Positions 25,000 through 36,862 of a stretch of 64,000 nucleotides of DNA are shown here, one piece after another. The notes beneath the pieces were generated by a model that did not search any database, was not told where the DNA came from, and saw only the letters and a program-made list of their open reading frames with translations. The translations under genes were made by a program, and so were the position numbers. Position 1 is the first letter of the stretch. Each line of letters begins with the position of its first letter. Origin of the DNA: Turnera subulata (taxonomy: Eukaryota; Streptophyta; Magnoliopsida; Malpighiales; Passifloraceae); NCBI GenBank assembly GCA_028386065.3, contig JAKUCV010002538.1:1-64000 (forward strand), written 5' to 3'.

Positions 25000-26930
25000 A
25001 ATTAACAATATAAGTAAAATAATACTGCATAAACTGAAAATATTTTTATTTTTCTAAACAATACTACTAGAAAATAACTAGACAAAAAAGGTAGTCAACA
25101 ATTGAATCATAGCACATAGAATATTGTGTCCAAATAATGGAGGAAAGACAATCATGCATGTGGCTTCTTGTCTGCCTGATAAGCCCCTTATTAATGGTGT
25201 GGTGTCTACTTCAATTTCATCTTAAAATTTGGATCGCTTTTTAAAATTGGATTCAGATACCTGATATTGAGCGACTAATGCAAAGACTAAAGACTCTTTA
25301 ATAATTTAGGGTTAATTAATCTCCATATCCCATTTAATTTTTGGATCATATTTTCTTTTACATTTCGTATTCTTTTTTTTAAAAAAATTGAATGAATCTT
25401 TGATAGTTAGATTATAATCACATATAGAGACAAGCAAATGGTTTCCATGCCTAGGCACCATATTTGGCATTCTTTTTCTTCTTCTTCTCCATCCCTCTTC
25501 ACATGCAAAACCATGTTTTCCAAAATAATGTGCTCTATATTGGCATGTGCATGTTGGAATTGCACATGATTTTAGCTAATAAAGATAAGCCCTTTTGCAA
25601 ATTTGTAGGTTACACAGACAAGGATATGTGGTACCCATTTCTCCCTTATTTCTGGCTCTTTCACATAGAGATAACCTCCACCATGTCTTCTTTTGCAACA
25701 TTGGACATGTTTATTGGCAAACTGCATGCACTTTGGTATATATGTATAGGAGAATTTCTCCTCTTTCTCCTGGTCTGGTCCAGTCAATTGATGTATTCTT
25801 TTTGTCTGCCTCCAATTCTTCATATGGGCAACTTATATGATTATTTTAGTAGTGCCTTCAGGTGAAGCATGCACATGGTTTTCTGGCCTTTTAAGCCTTT
25901 AGCTCCCTTTAATTAATTTGTTTCTATTCTTGGTTGAAAGGCTCCATTTTATTACATTGACCAGCTAGGAGACAAGAAGAAGGCCACGCTTCCTTGTTTT
26001 CCTTGTTGATCTATTATTAGTCTTTCCATTTTTGTTGATTTAAATTCATTGACTTCATGTGCCTTTGCCTTTATATGTCCAAGGAAAAAATATATTATTT
26101 ACTGTATGATAAAATTGAGATTAATCTTCGTCACTGCTTATATATATATATATACATTGTTCTTGGACTCTTCGTTAATCATATTGGTGGCTAAACAGGA
26201 AAGCAAAACATTTGACCCAGCCCAATTTTCTTTTTTTTAATTTCTTGGGCCGGCTCGTAAAATTTGAAGGACCCAAAATAATTGGACACTTCAAATCTAT
26301 TTCTTCTCATTAAGACAAAAAAAAAAAAAATCTATTTCTGGAGAACTCCCATAAATAAACAATTAATATGGGGGATTGGAATACAATCAAGGATTGGGAA
26401 ATTCAAAGAGCAATCACTATGTGATAATACTCCATAGAGTTAACCAGACAACAAAATTCGTATATTACCAGCTTCTAGTAAAAGGGAGCCCATGGTATTC
26501 TATGTGCTAATTATAGATTTAGAGTCGAGCAAAGATGGGTTGAATTCATGGATGGGTTGCAAAGATTACAGATAAAAAAATTAGAGAAACAATGACGCTT
26601 AGCTGAAACCAAAGAAAAACAGTACTACCATATGTTTGACTCCGAAAATTGTAAAATCAAATAACTTGTTTCATTTTAGACCTCGCATTGGCAATTCTGG
26701 ATGATTCTGTTTCTGTGTCATGTATATATCATTTTCAAGATAAACTTCCAAACATTTTTGAGTTCCATTATTCTCTACACGCAATGGCAATCACGAACCG
26801 TGGTAATTTTGGGCCCTTTGGATTGATTGTCAACTGCTTGATGGCCGTTCAAGTTTTCTTTAGATTCTGGGTGTGATGCATGCAGCGCATTAACTAGGCT
26901 AGTGCGATTTGGAGGATTCTATTCTGTAGA
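25000..26930. other. Intergenic stretch, no recognised gene
   Basis: AT-rich sequence with T- and A-runs and a short TA run near 26,140. Overlapping frames at 25,464-25,865 (+) and 25,572-25,823 (-) are the longest but show no domain and no consistent coding signal. Confidence 0.5.
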
Positions 26931-26939
26931 ATATATAAA

Positions 26940-28970
26940 ATTACTCAAACACATAAATCTTTATTATTTGATTGCAAACTCTCACAAATAATAAATTAGG
27001 CGACACCGCGGTGTCCTTCACGGTAGCCACACTCACAACTCTTGATTTGCTACATATAATAATAATAATAAACCCTAACATACTTTTTTATAAAGACTCT
27101 GACTTAAAGGACAAGACATGACTCTTAAACCAAATTGGACTTAGACTCTTAAAACCTAATTACATAAAACCTTTTAAACCCAATTAAATTATGCTTAGAT
27201 TAATACACAACAATGTCTTCTTTAAACTAAGCTTATAAGTAAAAAAATGACTCTACCCAATGCCATCAATTGCAAGTACCTCCAATGCCATTGTTGTTGC
27301 AGTGACTAACTCGAACTTTGCTTCGAACAGTAATATTTTCCTTGAGTCGAACCAAACCTTTAACTTCACTTCTTTTCCATGTTGCATGCCATTCTTGAAG
27401 TGACTGTTCTATATTCCATCTTGCTTGCCAAAGAATTCTTGTATTGTTTTTCATCCTTTGTTATTTCCAAGAACACTTGTAACAAAGTTGCTTATATCCT
27501 TGGTTGAGAAAAATTGATCAACACCAATAAAATCAATTTTCTCACCATAGATAAAATTAATTTCTTCAACTTCCTTCCTTCCAATCTCTTTTGACCTTCT
27601 CTCCTCTTCTTTTCTTGTTCAACTTTTGTCAATCTGTCTCCCTTGAATAAAGAATCATCTGCAAAAACCTTCTCTTTCACTAGTTCAGCTACATGTTCGC
27701 CTTCATTTTCTCCCTGGCAAGAAAAATTATTTTCTTGAACCACCAACTCTTCCTTTGCCTCCCTCTGAGAAAATAATTCTTCCATCTTAATTTTCGCAAC
27801 CTGTAACACTCACCATGAAACTTGGAATCTTGACTATAATCCGGTAGTGACAAATTTTCGACCTCAATTCATCCGAGTCTTAGCTTCATTAGCGAATCTG
27901 TCTTCCATATCGCAACTAGTCAATGTCTCTGAATCACAAGAACTATCAACTCCACTCTCCACAAACTTAGCATCTACTTGACTGTCATTGCCTTTGTTGT
28001 CACACCGTTGTTGTTCACTTGCCATTGTCGTCACACCGTTGTCGTCACAATCAATTTAACTTTTAACACATCAATCGCTAAACTCTTGAGATCTTGGAAT
28101 TCTTCAATAGCTTTCACCTTGCAATCAAAACTAGACGGTGGTAGGCTTCGAAGAATTTTCTTTACAACCTGAAAATATGTAATCTTCTCACTATTAGCTC
28201 TTAAAGTGTTGACTAATTTCTGTATCTGACAGAAATAATCATCAATTGTTTCATCCTCTCCCATGTGGAGAAGCTCAAACTCTTTTCTCAACTCTTGAGA
28301 ACTAACTTTTTTCGCATCCTCTGAGCCACCATAAGTTTTCAGCAAAGCATCCCAATATTCTTTCGCCATTTGAGCATGTCTATATTTTTGAGAAACTTGA
28401 ACTTCTACTTGTAGTTTGAGATAGTGCAGTGCTTCATCATTCTTCTCCACTTCTTCTTGTGTATGATTCTGAATCCCATTCTGAATAACATCCCATACTT
28501 TAACGTGTTTGAGGAAAGTCCTCATCTGCCTCCACCATATCTCAAAATAAGCTTTATCATTAAATTTAAAAACAAGACACTCCTCATATTGTGTACCCAT
28601 CACACAAATAAACTGTAAAAGTTAACCTTTTATGTCCTGCTGGCCGAAGCATGCACCAAAATTTACAAAACCAAGCAAAAAATAATCTACCGATTTTGTT
28701 GCAGGTAAAACAATTTTTCACTTTATTTAAAAATTTGATGCAAACCAAGTAAAGAGCTTTTCGTCCAACAGAAATAATAACTCACCACTGCAATTTGGTT
28801 CTTGATACTTTGCCACCTAGCGCGCTGGTATCACTCCACGCGCAAAGAAAAAAACAATTTGATGGTAACAATTGTTTTTTCTTTCAGCCACAGTGCACAC
28901 CAAAATAATCAACCTTACCCTACTTTTTCTTGCCGTGTGAACAAAATTCTTCAATTCTCTCTTCTCAAGA
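26940..28970 (-). mobile_element. Gag-only LTR retrotransposon copy, minus strand (3' part complete)
   Basis: Read on the minus strand: untranslated leader (about 28,970-28,604), gag-like gene (28,603-28,031 and its frameshifted tail), a Lys/Glu-rich region (27,809-27,492), a purine stretch (AAAGAAGACAT), then an LTR beginning TGTTGTGTATTAATC at 27,212. The LTR holds an A/T-rich poly(A)-signal region and runs to about 26,940. No protease, integrase or reverse transcriptase lies between gag and LTR, so it is non-autonomous, resembling gag-only (TR-GAG-type) elements. A second copy of the same family lies inverted at 32,830-33,790. No upstream LTR is seen: the copy ends where the LINE begins at about 28,975. 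Confidence 0.7.
28031..28603 (-). pseudogene. Copia-type gag (UBN2/DUF4219-like) of a gag-only element
   Basis: The 190-codon frame begins MMGTQYEECLVFKFNDKAYF and contains YFEIWWRQMRTFLK, EYWDALLKTYGG and a LRSLPPSSFDCKVKAIEE motif, the arrangement found in Ty1/copia gag (UBN2) polyproteins that assemble the virus-like particle. It stops at 28,031. In another frame a Ser/Asp-rich extension continues past the stop to about 27,890, so the gene probably once reached further and is frameshifted. No CCHC zinc knuckle is seen after it, and no pol follows. Expression or function in trans is not shown by the sequence. Confidence 0.75.
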
Positions 28971-28974
28971 GGTG

Positions 28975-31900
28975 AAGGAAAGGTTGGATAGGGCTGTTGC
29001 TACGACATAATGGATAGAACTTTTTCAGGACTACCAAGTCATACATGATATTCCTGTGGGATCGGATCATTGTGCCCTTATTCTGCACCTGCAGAAAGTT
29101 GTGAAGCCGTATAAGGTTCCCTTCAGATTGGATTTACGGTGGTTGGACTGTGCTGGCAGCAAGGATGTGGTGATAAAAGCGTGGAATACTTTCTTTCGGG
29201 GCTCAAGGATGTTCAGGTTATTGAGGAGTTTGTCTAAATGTAGGGATGATTTGAGGGCTTGGAGTAGAAGCTTGTTTCGTAACTCCAGTCATGAAATCAA
29301 GGAATGTTTAGTAGAGTTGGCCAATTTGCAGCAATTACAGAATTCAAGGGAGAATGCAGAAAGGAGAAGATGAGTAGAAGATAGACTTGAGATCCTGTGG
29401 GATGATGAAGAAAAATACTGGATGCAACGGTCAAGAATTAATTGGTTGAAAGCTGGGGATCGTAATTCTAGGTTTTTCCACGCAACTACAATCCAGAGGC
29501 GGCAGAGGAATCTTATTGTTGGATTGAAAGATGAAAATGGGGATTGGGTGGATGATCAAATAAGGCTAAAATCCTTGGTGCAATCGCATTTTATGCGCCT
29601 ATACTCTGCCCAGGACACTGTTCTCATTCTCCACATAATGGATTGCATAGAGCCGGTAGTCACTGATCACATGAATCAGATGCTAACAAGGGAGGTGAGT
29701 TATGAGGAGATTTGTCAATCAGCCTTTGAATTAGGTTCCATTAAAGCGCCGGGACCAGATGGCTTTCATGGAGCCTTTTATCATAAGCATTGGGATTTGG
29801 TGAAGAAGAGAGTGGTGGCGGCTGTTCAAAGCTTTTTCAGTTCTGGTTTGCTACTAAGGGGACTAAACCAAACATACATCACCTTAATCCCTAAAACTGC
29901 CTCCCCGCAAGAGCCAAATCAATTGCGATCGATTGGTTTGTGCAATTTCTCGTATAAGATTATATCGAAAATTATTGCTAATCGGTTGAAACCTTTTATG
30001 AGTTCCTTGGTAACCCAATTCCAGTCGGCCTTTATCCCTAATCGACAGATCCAAGATAATATTTTGGTGGCACATGAAGCCTTTCAGGCCCTCAGAACAA
30101 GAGCAAATCGAAAGCAAGGGTATATGGCCATCAAACTAGATATGGCCAAAGCATATGATAGAGTGGATTGGGGATTTTTAGAAGCTGTACTCTTGAGGAT
30201 GGGCTTTCATCAAACCTGGATTGGATGGGTTATGCAATGTGTCTCAACCACATCCTTCTCGATTTTATTTAATGGGGAAAGGCTACCAAGATTCAATCCG
30301 ACAAGGGGTATTAGGCAAGGGGATCCTTTATCTCCTTACCTTTTCATTTTGATCTCTAATGTGCTGTCTCTCATGTTGATCAAAGGGGAGGCTAATGGGT
30401 TGTTTGCTGGTTTCAGAATCACTAGGAGGTGTCCTCCGGTGTCGCATCTATTGTTTGCAGATGATGCGTTGCTGTTTTGTAGGGCTACAATGGAGGATGC
30501 GAAGGTAATCAAGGATATATTACAGATTTACTGTAGCACTTCTGGCCAACTGGTCAATAATCAGAAATCGGGGATTTTCTTTGCTAAGGGTATGGAGGGG
30601 CAGACTAGAGCAGAGATTATGGATGTGCTTGGAATGCCAGCCTACTCGGACCGTGAGAAGTATTTAGGGCTGCTGAGTATACTAGGAAGATCAAAATCTG
30701 AAGCACTTTCCTATATTAGACAGAAGGTGAGGGCTAAGTTGGCTGGATGGAAGAAGCAGTGTTTAACTAAGGCAAGAAGGGAAGTGCTTATTAAATCTGT
30801 AGCTGCAGCTATCCCTACATATTGTATGCAGTGCTTTAAACTTCCTGCTAATCTGTGTGTCAAGATATGTTGAGATGTTAGAGGTTTCTGGTGGGGACAA
30901 CAAGAAGAAGGGAGGAAGTTAAGTTGGATCAAATAGGAGCTATTAGTTCAGCCAAAATCTAAAGGTGGTTTGGGGTTCAGGGATCCTGTTCTGTTTAATA
31001 AGGCATTGCTTGCGAAAACTGCTTGGAGGATTCACAAGAATCCAGAGGCTCTATGGGTGCAGATATTAAAGGGTGTCTATTTCTCCAAAACGGGATTCCT
31101 GGAGGCAAAGAAGGGGTGTAGACCTTCATGGGCATGGTCTAGTATTTTGGAGGGAAGGGATTTGCTTATGGAGGGTCTCAGGTGGAAGATTGGTAATGGT
31201 GCAGGGGTTGATATATGGAGTGATCGTTGGGTTCCTTGTGCACCGGGGTTCAGAATCACTACTCCGCGGGATCAAAATGCCAATATCACACGAGTTGCTG
31301 AACTTATTAATCCTTTAACCAGGTTATGGAATGTTTCACTTATTTCTTCCATCTTTAATGATTTTGATCGTTGCAATATTTTAAAAATTCCTATTCCTAG
31401 GTTCTTTAAATTTGATGAACTAACCTGACACTATACTAAAAATGGTGATTACAGCGTAAAGTCGGTTTACAACTTGATAGCTAGTAATAGGAACACTTTG
31501 TCCCTTTCATTACCTTCAACCTCTGCTCAAGGCTCTATGACTAATCATTCTTGGAATTTTGTTTGGAGTGTTAAGGCTTGTCCCCGAGTACAACATTTTC
31601 TTTGGAGATCATGTCATAATTCACTCTCAACTAGGGTCAATTTAGTCAGGCGACATATGCAAGTTTCTCCTCTTTGTCCTAGGTGTGAAGGCGAGGACGA
31701 ATCGCTGGAGCATATTATGTTTCGCTGCAGGTTTGCCCAGTTGTCGTGGTTTGTGTCAAAATTTGGGTACAAACCTGATATAAATGGGACAGTGACTTTT
31801 CAACAATGGTGGAGAAACATCTTCTCACATTTTGGCAGCATGCAGGATGGTAGGATTGTTTCTCACATTGCATACCTATGTTGGTTGATATGGAAAGCAA

Positions 31901-32634
31901 GAAACTCTTTTGTGTTTGAGCAGGTGTCTGGGGACCATTGTAGATTAGCATTTCAAGCTAACTTGATGTGTGAAGAATACATGTCACAACAAAGCAGTGC
32001 TTTTAGTTATGCCGTGTCCTTCCACCATTCATCTTCCTCTGTATGGAAGGCTCCTCCTCAGGGCTGGGTTAAGCTGAATTATGATGCAGCTTTCAATCAA
32101 TCTACTGGGAAAGCATGTGGGGGTGTTGTGGTTAGGAATGCAGAAGGGAAAGTCATTGATGGGATAGTCACGAAGATGTTTTGCTCATCAGCTTTGGCAG
32201 CAGAAGCAGAGGTAATGCGGTCAGCGGTTCTATTAGCCTCTCATAGGTCGTGGCAGCATGTGATAATTGAAAGTGATTGCTTGGAAGCTATCACTCAAGC
32301 CACTATGGAGAAGGAGAAAAGATCATGGTCAATTGAAGCAATCTTATATGATATAGACTTTTATAAATCTTTCTTTTTGGAATGTAAATTTAGCCATGTA
32401 AAGAGAAGAGCCAATCGGGCTGCCCATTTCCTTGCTGTGGCGTTTTCGCGAGGAAATATTCCACCAGATTGGTTAGCCTCTTTGCCAACCTCCTTTCTGC
32501 ACATTTTGTATGCTGATTGCAGTACTCTGAATGCTGGGTAATTGTGTCTTTTTTGGCCTGGCTTCAGACATAGGTGTATGTATAGTTGCTCTATTATATA
32601 TTAAGGCAATGTTGACTTTTGTTGATAAAAAAAA
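28975..32634 (+). pseudogene. L1-type LINE, 5'-truncated, ORF2: endonuclease end, RT, zinc-binding region, RNase H
   Basis: One reading frame runs through the whole copy: the end of an APE-type endonuclease (GSDHCAL, about 29,056), reverse transcriptase (29,422-30,873; LKAGDRNSRFFH, APGPDGFHGAFY, KAYDRVDWGFLE, GIRQGDPLSPYLF and the catalytic FADD at about 30,460), a zf-RVT zinc-binding domain (about 31,550-31,750; C-x2-C followed by EHIMFRC), and RNase H (about 32,070-32,480; D…E…D pattern in NYDAAF, AEAEVMR, IESDCLEA). Stop codons at about 29,009, 29,371, 30,871, 30,937 and 31,426 break it, but I see no frameshift. It ends with TTGATAAAAAAAAA (about 32,620-32,634), the expected LINE 3' tail. 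ORF1 and most of the endonuclease are missing: ordinary 5' truncation. Relatively young compared with the LINE at 4.4-7.4 kb. Confidence 0.9.
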
Positions 32635-32829
32635 ATGTTTTTCTTTTCTCCAGCAACAACACATGTGATTAATGATCTCTTTCCTTGCCTTGCCTTGCCT
32701 TTGTTTTTTCTTTTTTCTCGACCGAAACAATTTTTTTTCCATGAACACGATTCAACTCTTGCGCAGCTTCAATTTATTCTCCACCCAAAACAATGCACCC
32801 CCCTTTTTTTTTTCTTTCACTGTCCAACC

Positions 32830-33790
32830 TGGGAAGAATTGAGGTGGAAGAGTTGTCATTGCCTGATTTTAGTCAAGTTTCTAAGTTTCGTGGTGAATAC
32901 TACAGGTTGTCCATAATCAAGGTGGAAAAATTATTTTCTCAGGAGGAGGAGAAGGAAGAGTTAATGGTTAAAGAAAATAATTTTTCTTTCTAGGGAGACA
33001 ATGAAGGCAAACAGATAGAAGCTAAACAAGTGGAGGAGAAGAAAGATGTGATAATTATTGAAAATTCTTTGTTCTTTCAAGGAGTTAAGTTGACAGAGGT
33101 TGAACAAGAAGAGGAAAGAAAGCCAAAACTGGTTAAAAGGAAGGAAGTTGAAGAAATTGGTTTCATCTACGGTGAGAAAATTGATTTTATTGGTATTGAT
33201 CAATTTTTCTCAACCAAGGGAGTAAGCAACTTTGTTGAGAGTCTTCTTGGATGCAACAAGAAATGAGAGACAGTCCAAGATGTCATTAACAAACAAGATG
33301 AAGCCTAGAAGATGCAATTGAAGAATATCATGCAATTTGAAAAGGATGTGGAGCTGAAGATTTGGTTTGATTCAAGGAAGATGTTACTGTTCGAAGCAAA
33401 GTTCGAGTTAGTCACAGCAACAACAATGGCGCTGACGACACTTGCAATTGATGGAATTGGGTAGAGCCATGTTTGTACTTTTAAGCTTAGTTTAAGGGAG
33501 ACATTGTTGGATATTAAACTAAGCTTAGTTTTATTGGGTTTAGGAGTATTTACTTTATTGGGTTTTAAGAGTCTAAGTCCGGTTCGGTTTAGGAGTTATA
33601 TCTTGTCCTTTAAGTCAGAGTCTTTATAAATAGGTATGTTAGGTTTTTATTATCAGCGTAGCAAAGTAATAGTGTGAGAAAAACACCGAAGGTGTGTGGC
33701 TACCATAAGGGGGCACCGTGGTGTCATCTAGTTTACTGTGAAGGCTTTCAAGATCAATAAAAAGTTTGTATTGCCGGTGAATTTTCTATA
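32830..33790 (+). mobile_element. Second copy of the gag-only LTR element, plus strand, 5'-truncated
   Basis: From about 32,830 the sequence matches the minus-strand copy at about 27,890 downward: TAGTCAAG, CTACAGGTTG, then the Lys/Glu-rich reading frame (32,900-33,266), the phrase AAGCAAAGTTCGAGTTAGTC, the purine stretch TTTAAGGGAGACAT, and an LTR beginning TGTTGGATATTAAAC at 33,505. The LTR contains TATAAATAGG (about 33,625) and AATAAAAAG (about 33,757), giving an outline of U3, R and poly(A) region. Its 3' limit near 33,790 is approximate. The gag-coding half is missing. The sequence between the LINE tail and 32,830 is T-rich and unassigned. Confidence 0.7.
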
Positions 33791-34143
33791 TTTTAAATAT
33801 TCCTGCTTTGAATTGAAGTTTACTTAATAAGCAATGTAAAGAAATAACCAGACCTTACAAAATTTTGAACATGATGAGATGTATGTATGTGTCTTGATGA
33901 GCCTGAATAGAAAACTATGGTGGCAAGACTTTTAAACCAACAATCGGACAAAATAATGGGATAAGGAATTTGTCTAACAAAGAGACGATGGATAGATATG
34001 ATGTGAATGAAGAATCTTATCACTTTGTATTGTGATATAAAAGGGGGAGAGATCTTTTTTTCCGGATTTTTCCTATTCTCTTCATTCAGGGTATCTACCA
34101 TTGGATCTAGGGATTCAATCTCGACCCTTAGATCAACACCACG
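33791..34143 (+). mobile_element. LTR fragment split by the long-LTR element (left half)
   Basis: This stretch ends …ATCAACACCACG, and the sequence after the long-LTR element resumes CCACGTCCAGACC. CCACG is therefore the target-site duplication, and 33,791-34,143 and 42,793 onward were once contiguous. The right half carries features of a Tat-like LTR and leader. A TATA-like TGATATAAAAGGGGG at about 34,030-34,044 fits a promoter here. The left boundary is not fixed. Confidence 0.5.
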
Positions 34144-36859
34144 TGTAACAGCCCGGGTAAAAATTTTGATTTTTACTGGGACTGTAAAAGTCTTTTTACT
34201 GTGATTTACTGTTGAATTAATCTTGGGTAATTAATTCAAGGTAAATCGGGCATCGTTTTGTTGAAACCGAGAGTTTTTCCGCGCTCGTGATTTTTTCGTG
34301 GATTTTTTGGGCCTAAGTTGGTATTTTTCGGGTTTCGGAATTTCTCGGAAAATCACACCGGAAAAAAACTAAGGGGGTATCAGTTATTTTCTGGTCCGGA
34401 CCGGACTCGCTCCAGAAAATTGCATTATTGAAGCTCACATGTCAACAGTAAAAAAACAGTTTAAAAGTAGGAAAACCGGTGAAGAGGAAGGGAGAGGGGA
34501 AGGAAAAAAAAAAGAGAGAAAAGAAAGAAGAGGAAAAAAAAGAGAGAAGAAAAAAAAGAAAAAAAAGGAAACTGGAAAAGAAAAACCGAGAGGAGAAGAA
34601 GAAAAATAAGGAGAAAAAAACAAAGAGAGAATCGGAAAGAAAAAAATGGAAGAGAGGAAAATAGGAAAAAGAGAAAAAAAAAAGAAAAAGGGGAGAGGAG
34701 AAGGGTCACCGCCGGCCACCATCATCAACAACCCCCCCATCTCCTTGTCGCCGTCGTTGCAGGACGAGGAGTGGTCGTCGCCGTCCTCCTCATGCGTGTC
34801 TGCAAGGCCACGGAACCACCATCTCCAGCCGTGCCACCGCCCTTGGACGAGGAGACCCGACTTGGATCCGTTCTCTTCCGCTCGCGTCGCACCGCCGCAC
34901 CACCAGCAGCCGCCTTGCCCGCAAAGCGCGCCCCCAGCGTCGTTGCTCCCGTGCCTCACGCCGCCTTCGCCTCGCCAAGCACCACCATCGCGCCGCCGAC
35001 TGCAAGCCGAGGTGAGCAGCAGATCCGTTTGTAAGGTTTCGACCCGGATGGACTTCCATGGGTCGGGTTGACCCGGGGTTGAGTGGTTGGGCCGCGGGCT
35101 GTGTCGTGGGCTGGCGCGTTGTGGGCTGAGTCTGAGGGTTGGTTTGGGCTGCTACCTAAGCCTGGGCTTGAGCTTATGTAGCTGGCCAGGCTTAACCTTG
35201 GGCCAGTCCAAATTAAAAAAAAAGAAAAAAAATTTGGAAAAAGAGAAAAAATATAATTCAGGAAATAATAATTCATGGGAAGGAAATAATGGGTAAATTT
35301 TGAATAATTATTGTAAATGCTATTGGAAAAGGAAGTATATAGGTATGTTTATTAATACAAATTTATTTTTAGGAAGTAATTTCGTATGACTAGTTTTTTT
35401 GGAAATATAGTTTTCTTAATATAATAATATTTGGTAATTATAATATGGAAAATAGTTTTATTAAAAATATAATATTTTGGGAAAATATATATACTTACAT
35501 ATGTTATCTTTCTCAGAAAATTATGGTAATTATTATTTTGGGAAAAGTATAATTAATTTATGAAAATGTTTTGAAAGAGTTTTAATTAAAATATAGTATC
35601 GAAATTATATTCGGATATACGTACGATATAATATTTTCGGTAAAAGATGATCATAAATGATATGAACCGGGATGGGGTATTTCGCAGTTTTGGCATCATA
35701 GTATACTGATTATGTGCATTTATGTGAATATATGGTTTTGTCGTATAGGTTCGGATATCGGGCAGTTTCCCGAGGAGCCGGAGTCGGACCGGTCATTGTT
35801 TCCGGAGTTGAGTAATCGGCCAAGATGAGGATGGATTTCCTTCAATATGTGCCTGTATTACTCGGTTATTGAGTTTGATGTTGCATTTGCTGTGGTTTGC
35901 TGTGGTTGGTTCGGGATGTTTATCCCATGGTCTTGATTGTGGTCGGGATGTTTATCCCATGTTGGTTTTTAGATGTTTATCCTTGCGTCTTTTTGGTTTA
36001 AAGTATAATGGAATTAATAATAAATTGTGATAAGGATGTCGATCCTTGATTTTGGATAGGGATGTCTATCCCGGTATTATGGTTAGGGATGTTGATCCCT
36101 GTGATTTGATTTTGATGACGATAATATAATTGTCACGTGGTAAGTAGTGGTACGACTCGATGGTTTAAGACTGTTTCATGGTGGCCTTGACCTAGGTTAC
36201 CTGTGATAAGCATGTCTATGTTTGGGATGTCTATCCCGTGATTTTTTTTTGGGATGTCTATCCCTGGGTTCGTATTTTTGGGATGTCGATCCCTGGGTTC
36301 TCTGGATTTGGTCTGGCACCCGGAATATGTTGATAACCAGGTCTGACCTCTAGCATATCCGTGACGGGGCCTGGAAAGATAAAATTGGAAATTGGATTTA
36401 TTTTGATTTATTCTTTTGGTTTGTTTTATTTTGGCTGTTTAGCCTGTGTTTGACTTGAGTAATTATAGTTGCATATTGATTGTCTTTCCTTCGTCGGTGA
36501 GCACTTCGGACTCACCCCTCACCTGTGGGCTTTCATCCCGTAGGATGAATTATTTGTTGTACAGGTTTAGTGCATTCCATAAAGGCTGCGGCATTATCCC
36601 TTGGACAGGGCTCGGATCCATAGTTTGCATCAGTGTCGCATACAGTGTCTTGTGAGTTATTAAGTCTTCCGCTGTGCATTATTTTGTTTTTGTTGGGCCA
36701 TTGGGCCGATTATGTTATTACTGACGTTATTATTTTTGGGCTGCTGAGCCCGAGTTACTGTTGTATACACTGTATGCTGGGCTTGTTTTGGTTGGATCGT
36801 CACAGTTTCGGCACGTGTTTTGTTTACTGTGTACGGTAAATATGGGTCGGAGCGTTTCA
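34144..36859 (+). repeat. 5' long terminal repeat (2.7 kb)
   Basis: TG…CA ends. Internal organisation in order: about 330 bp start region; purine-only-like tract about 34,480-34,700; GC-rich block about 34,700-35,010; candidate splice donor AG|GTGAGC at 35,012; AT-rich block about 35,210-35,690; candidate acceptor GTATAG ending 35,748; array of GGGAT-GTnnA-TCCC palindromes about 35,910-36,300; GGGCCATTGGGCC and GGGCTGCTGAGCCC palindromes about 36,695-36,750. Open frames within the purine tract and GC block are compositional. Confidence 0.9.
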
Positions 36860-36862
36860 TTT

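Noticed and set aside
25464..25865. 133-codon plus-strand frame with hydrophobic composition
   Set aside because: Overlapping frames on both strands are equally open, composition is Phe/Leu/Ile from T-richness, and no promoter or splice structure supports it.
34479..35071. Lys/Glu-rich and Pro/Arg-rich open frames in the long LTRs (also 39,546-40,139, 49,934-50,566, 48,284-49,122, 850-1458)
   Set aside because: Frames are open on several phases and both strands because of purine or GC bias; no domain and no conserved frame between LTR copies.
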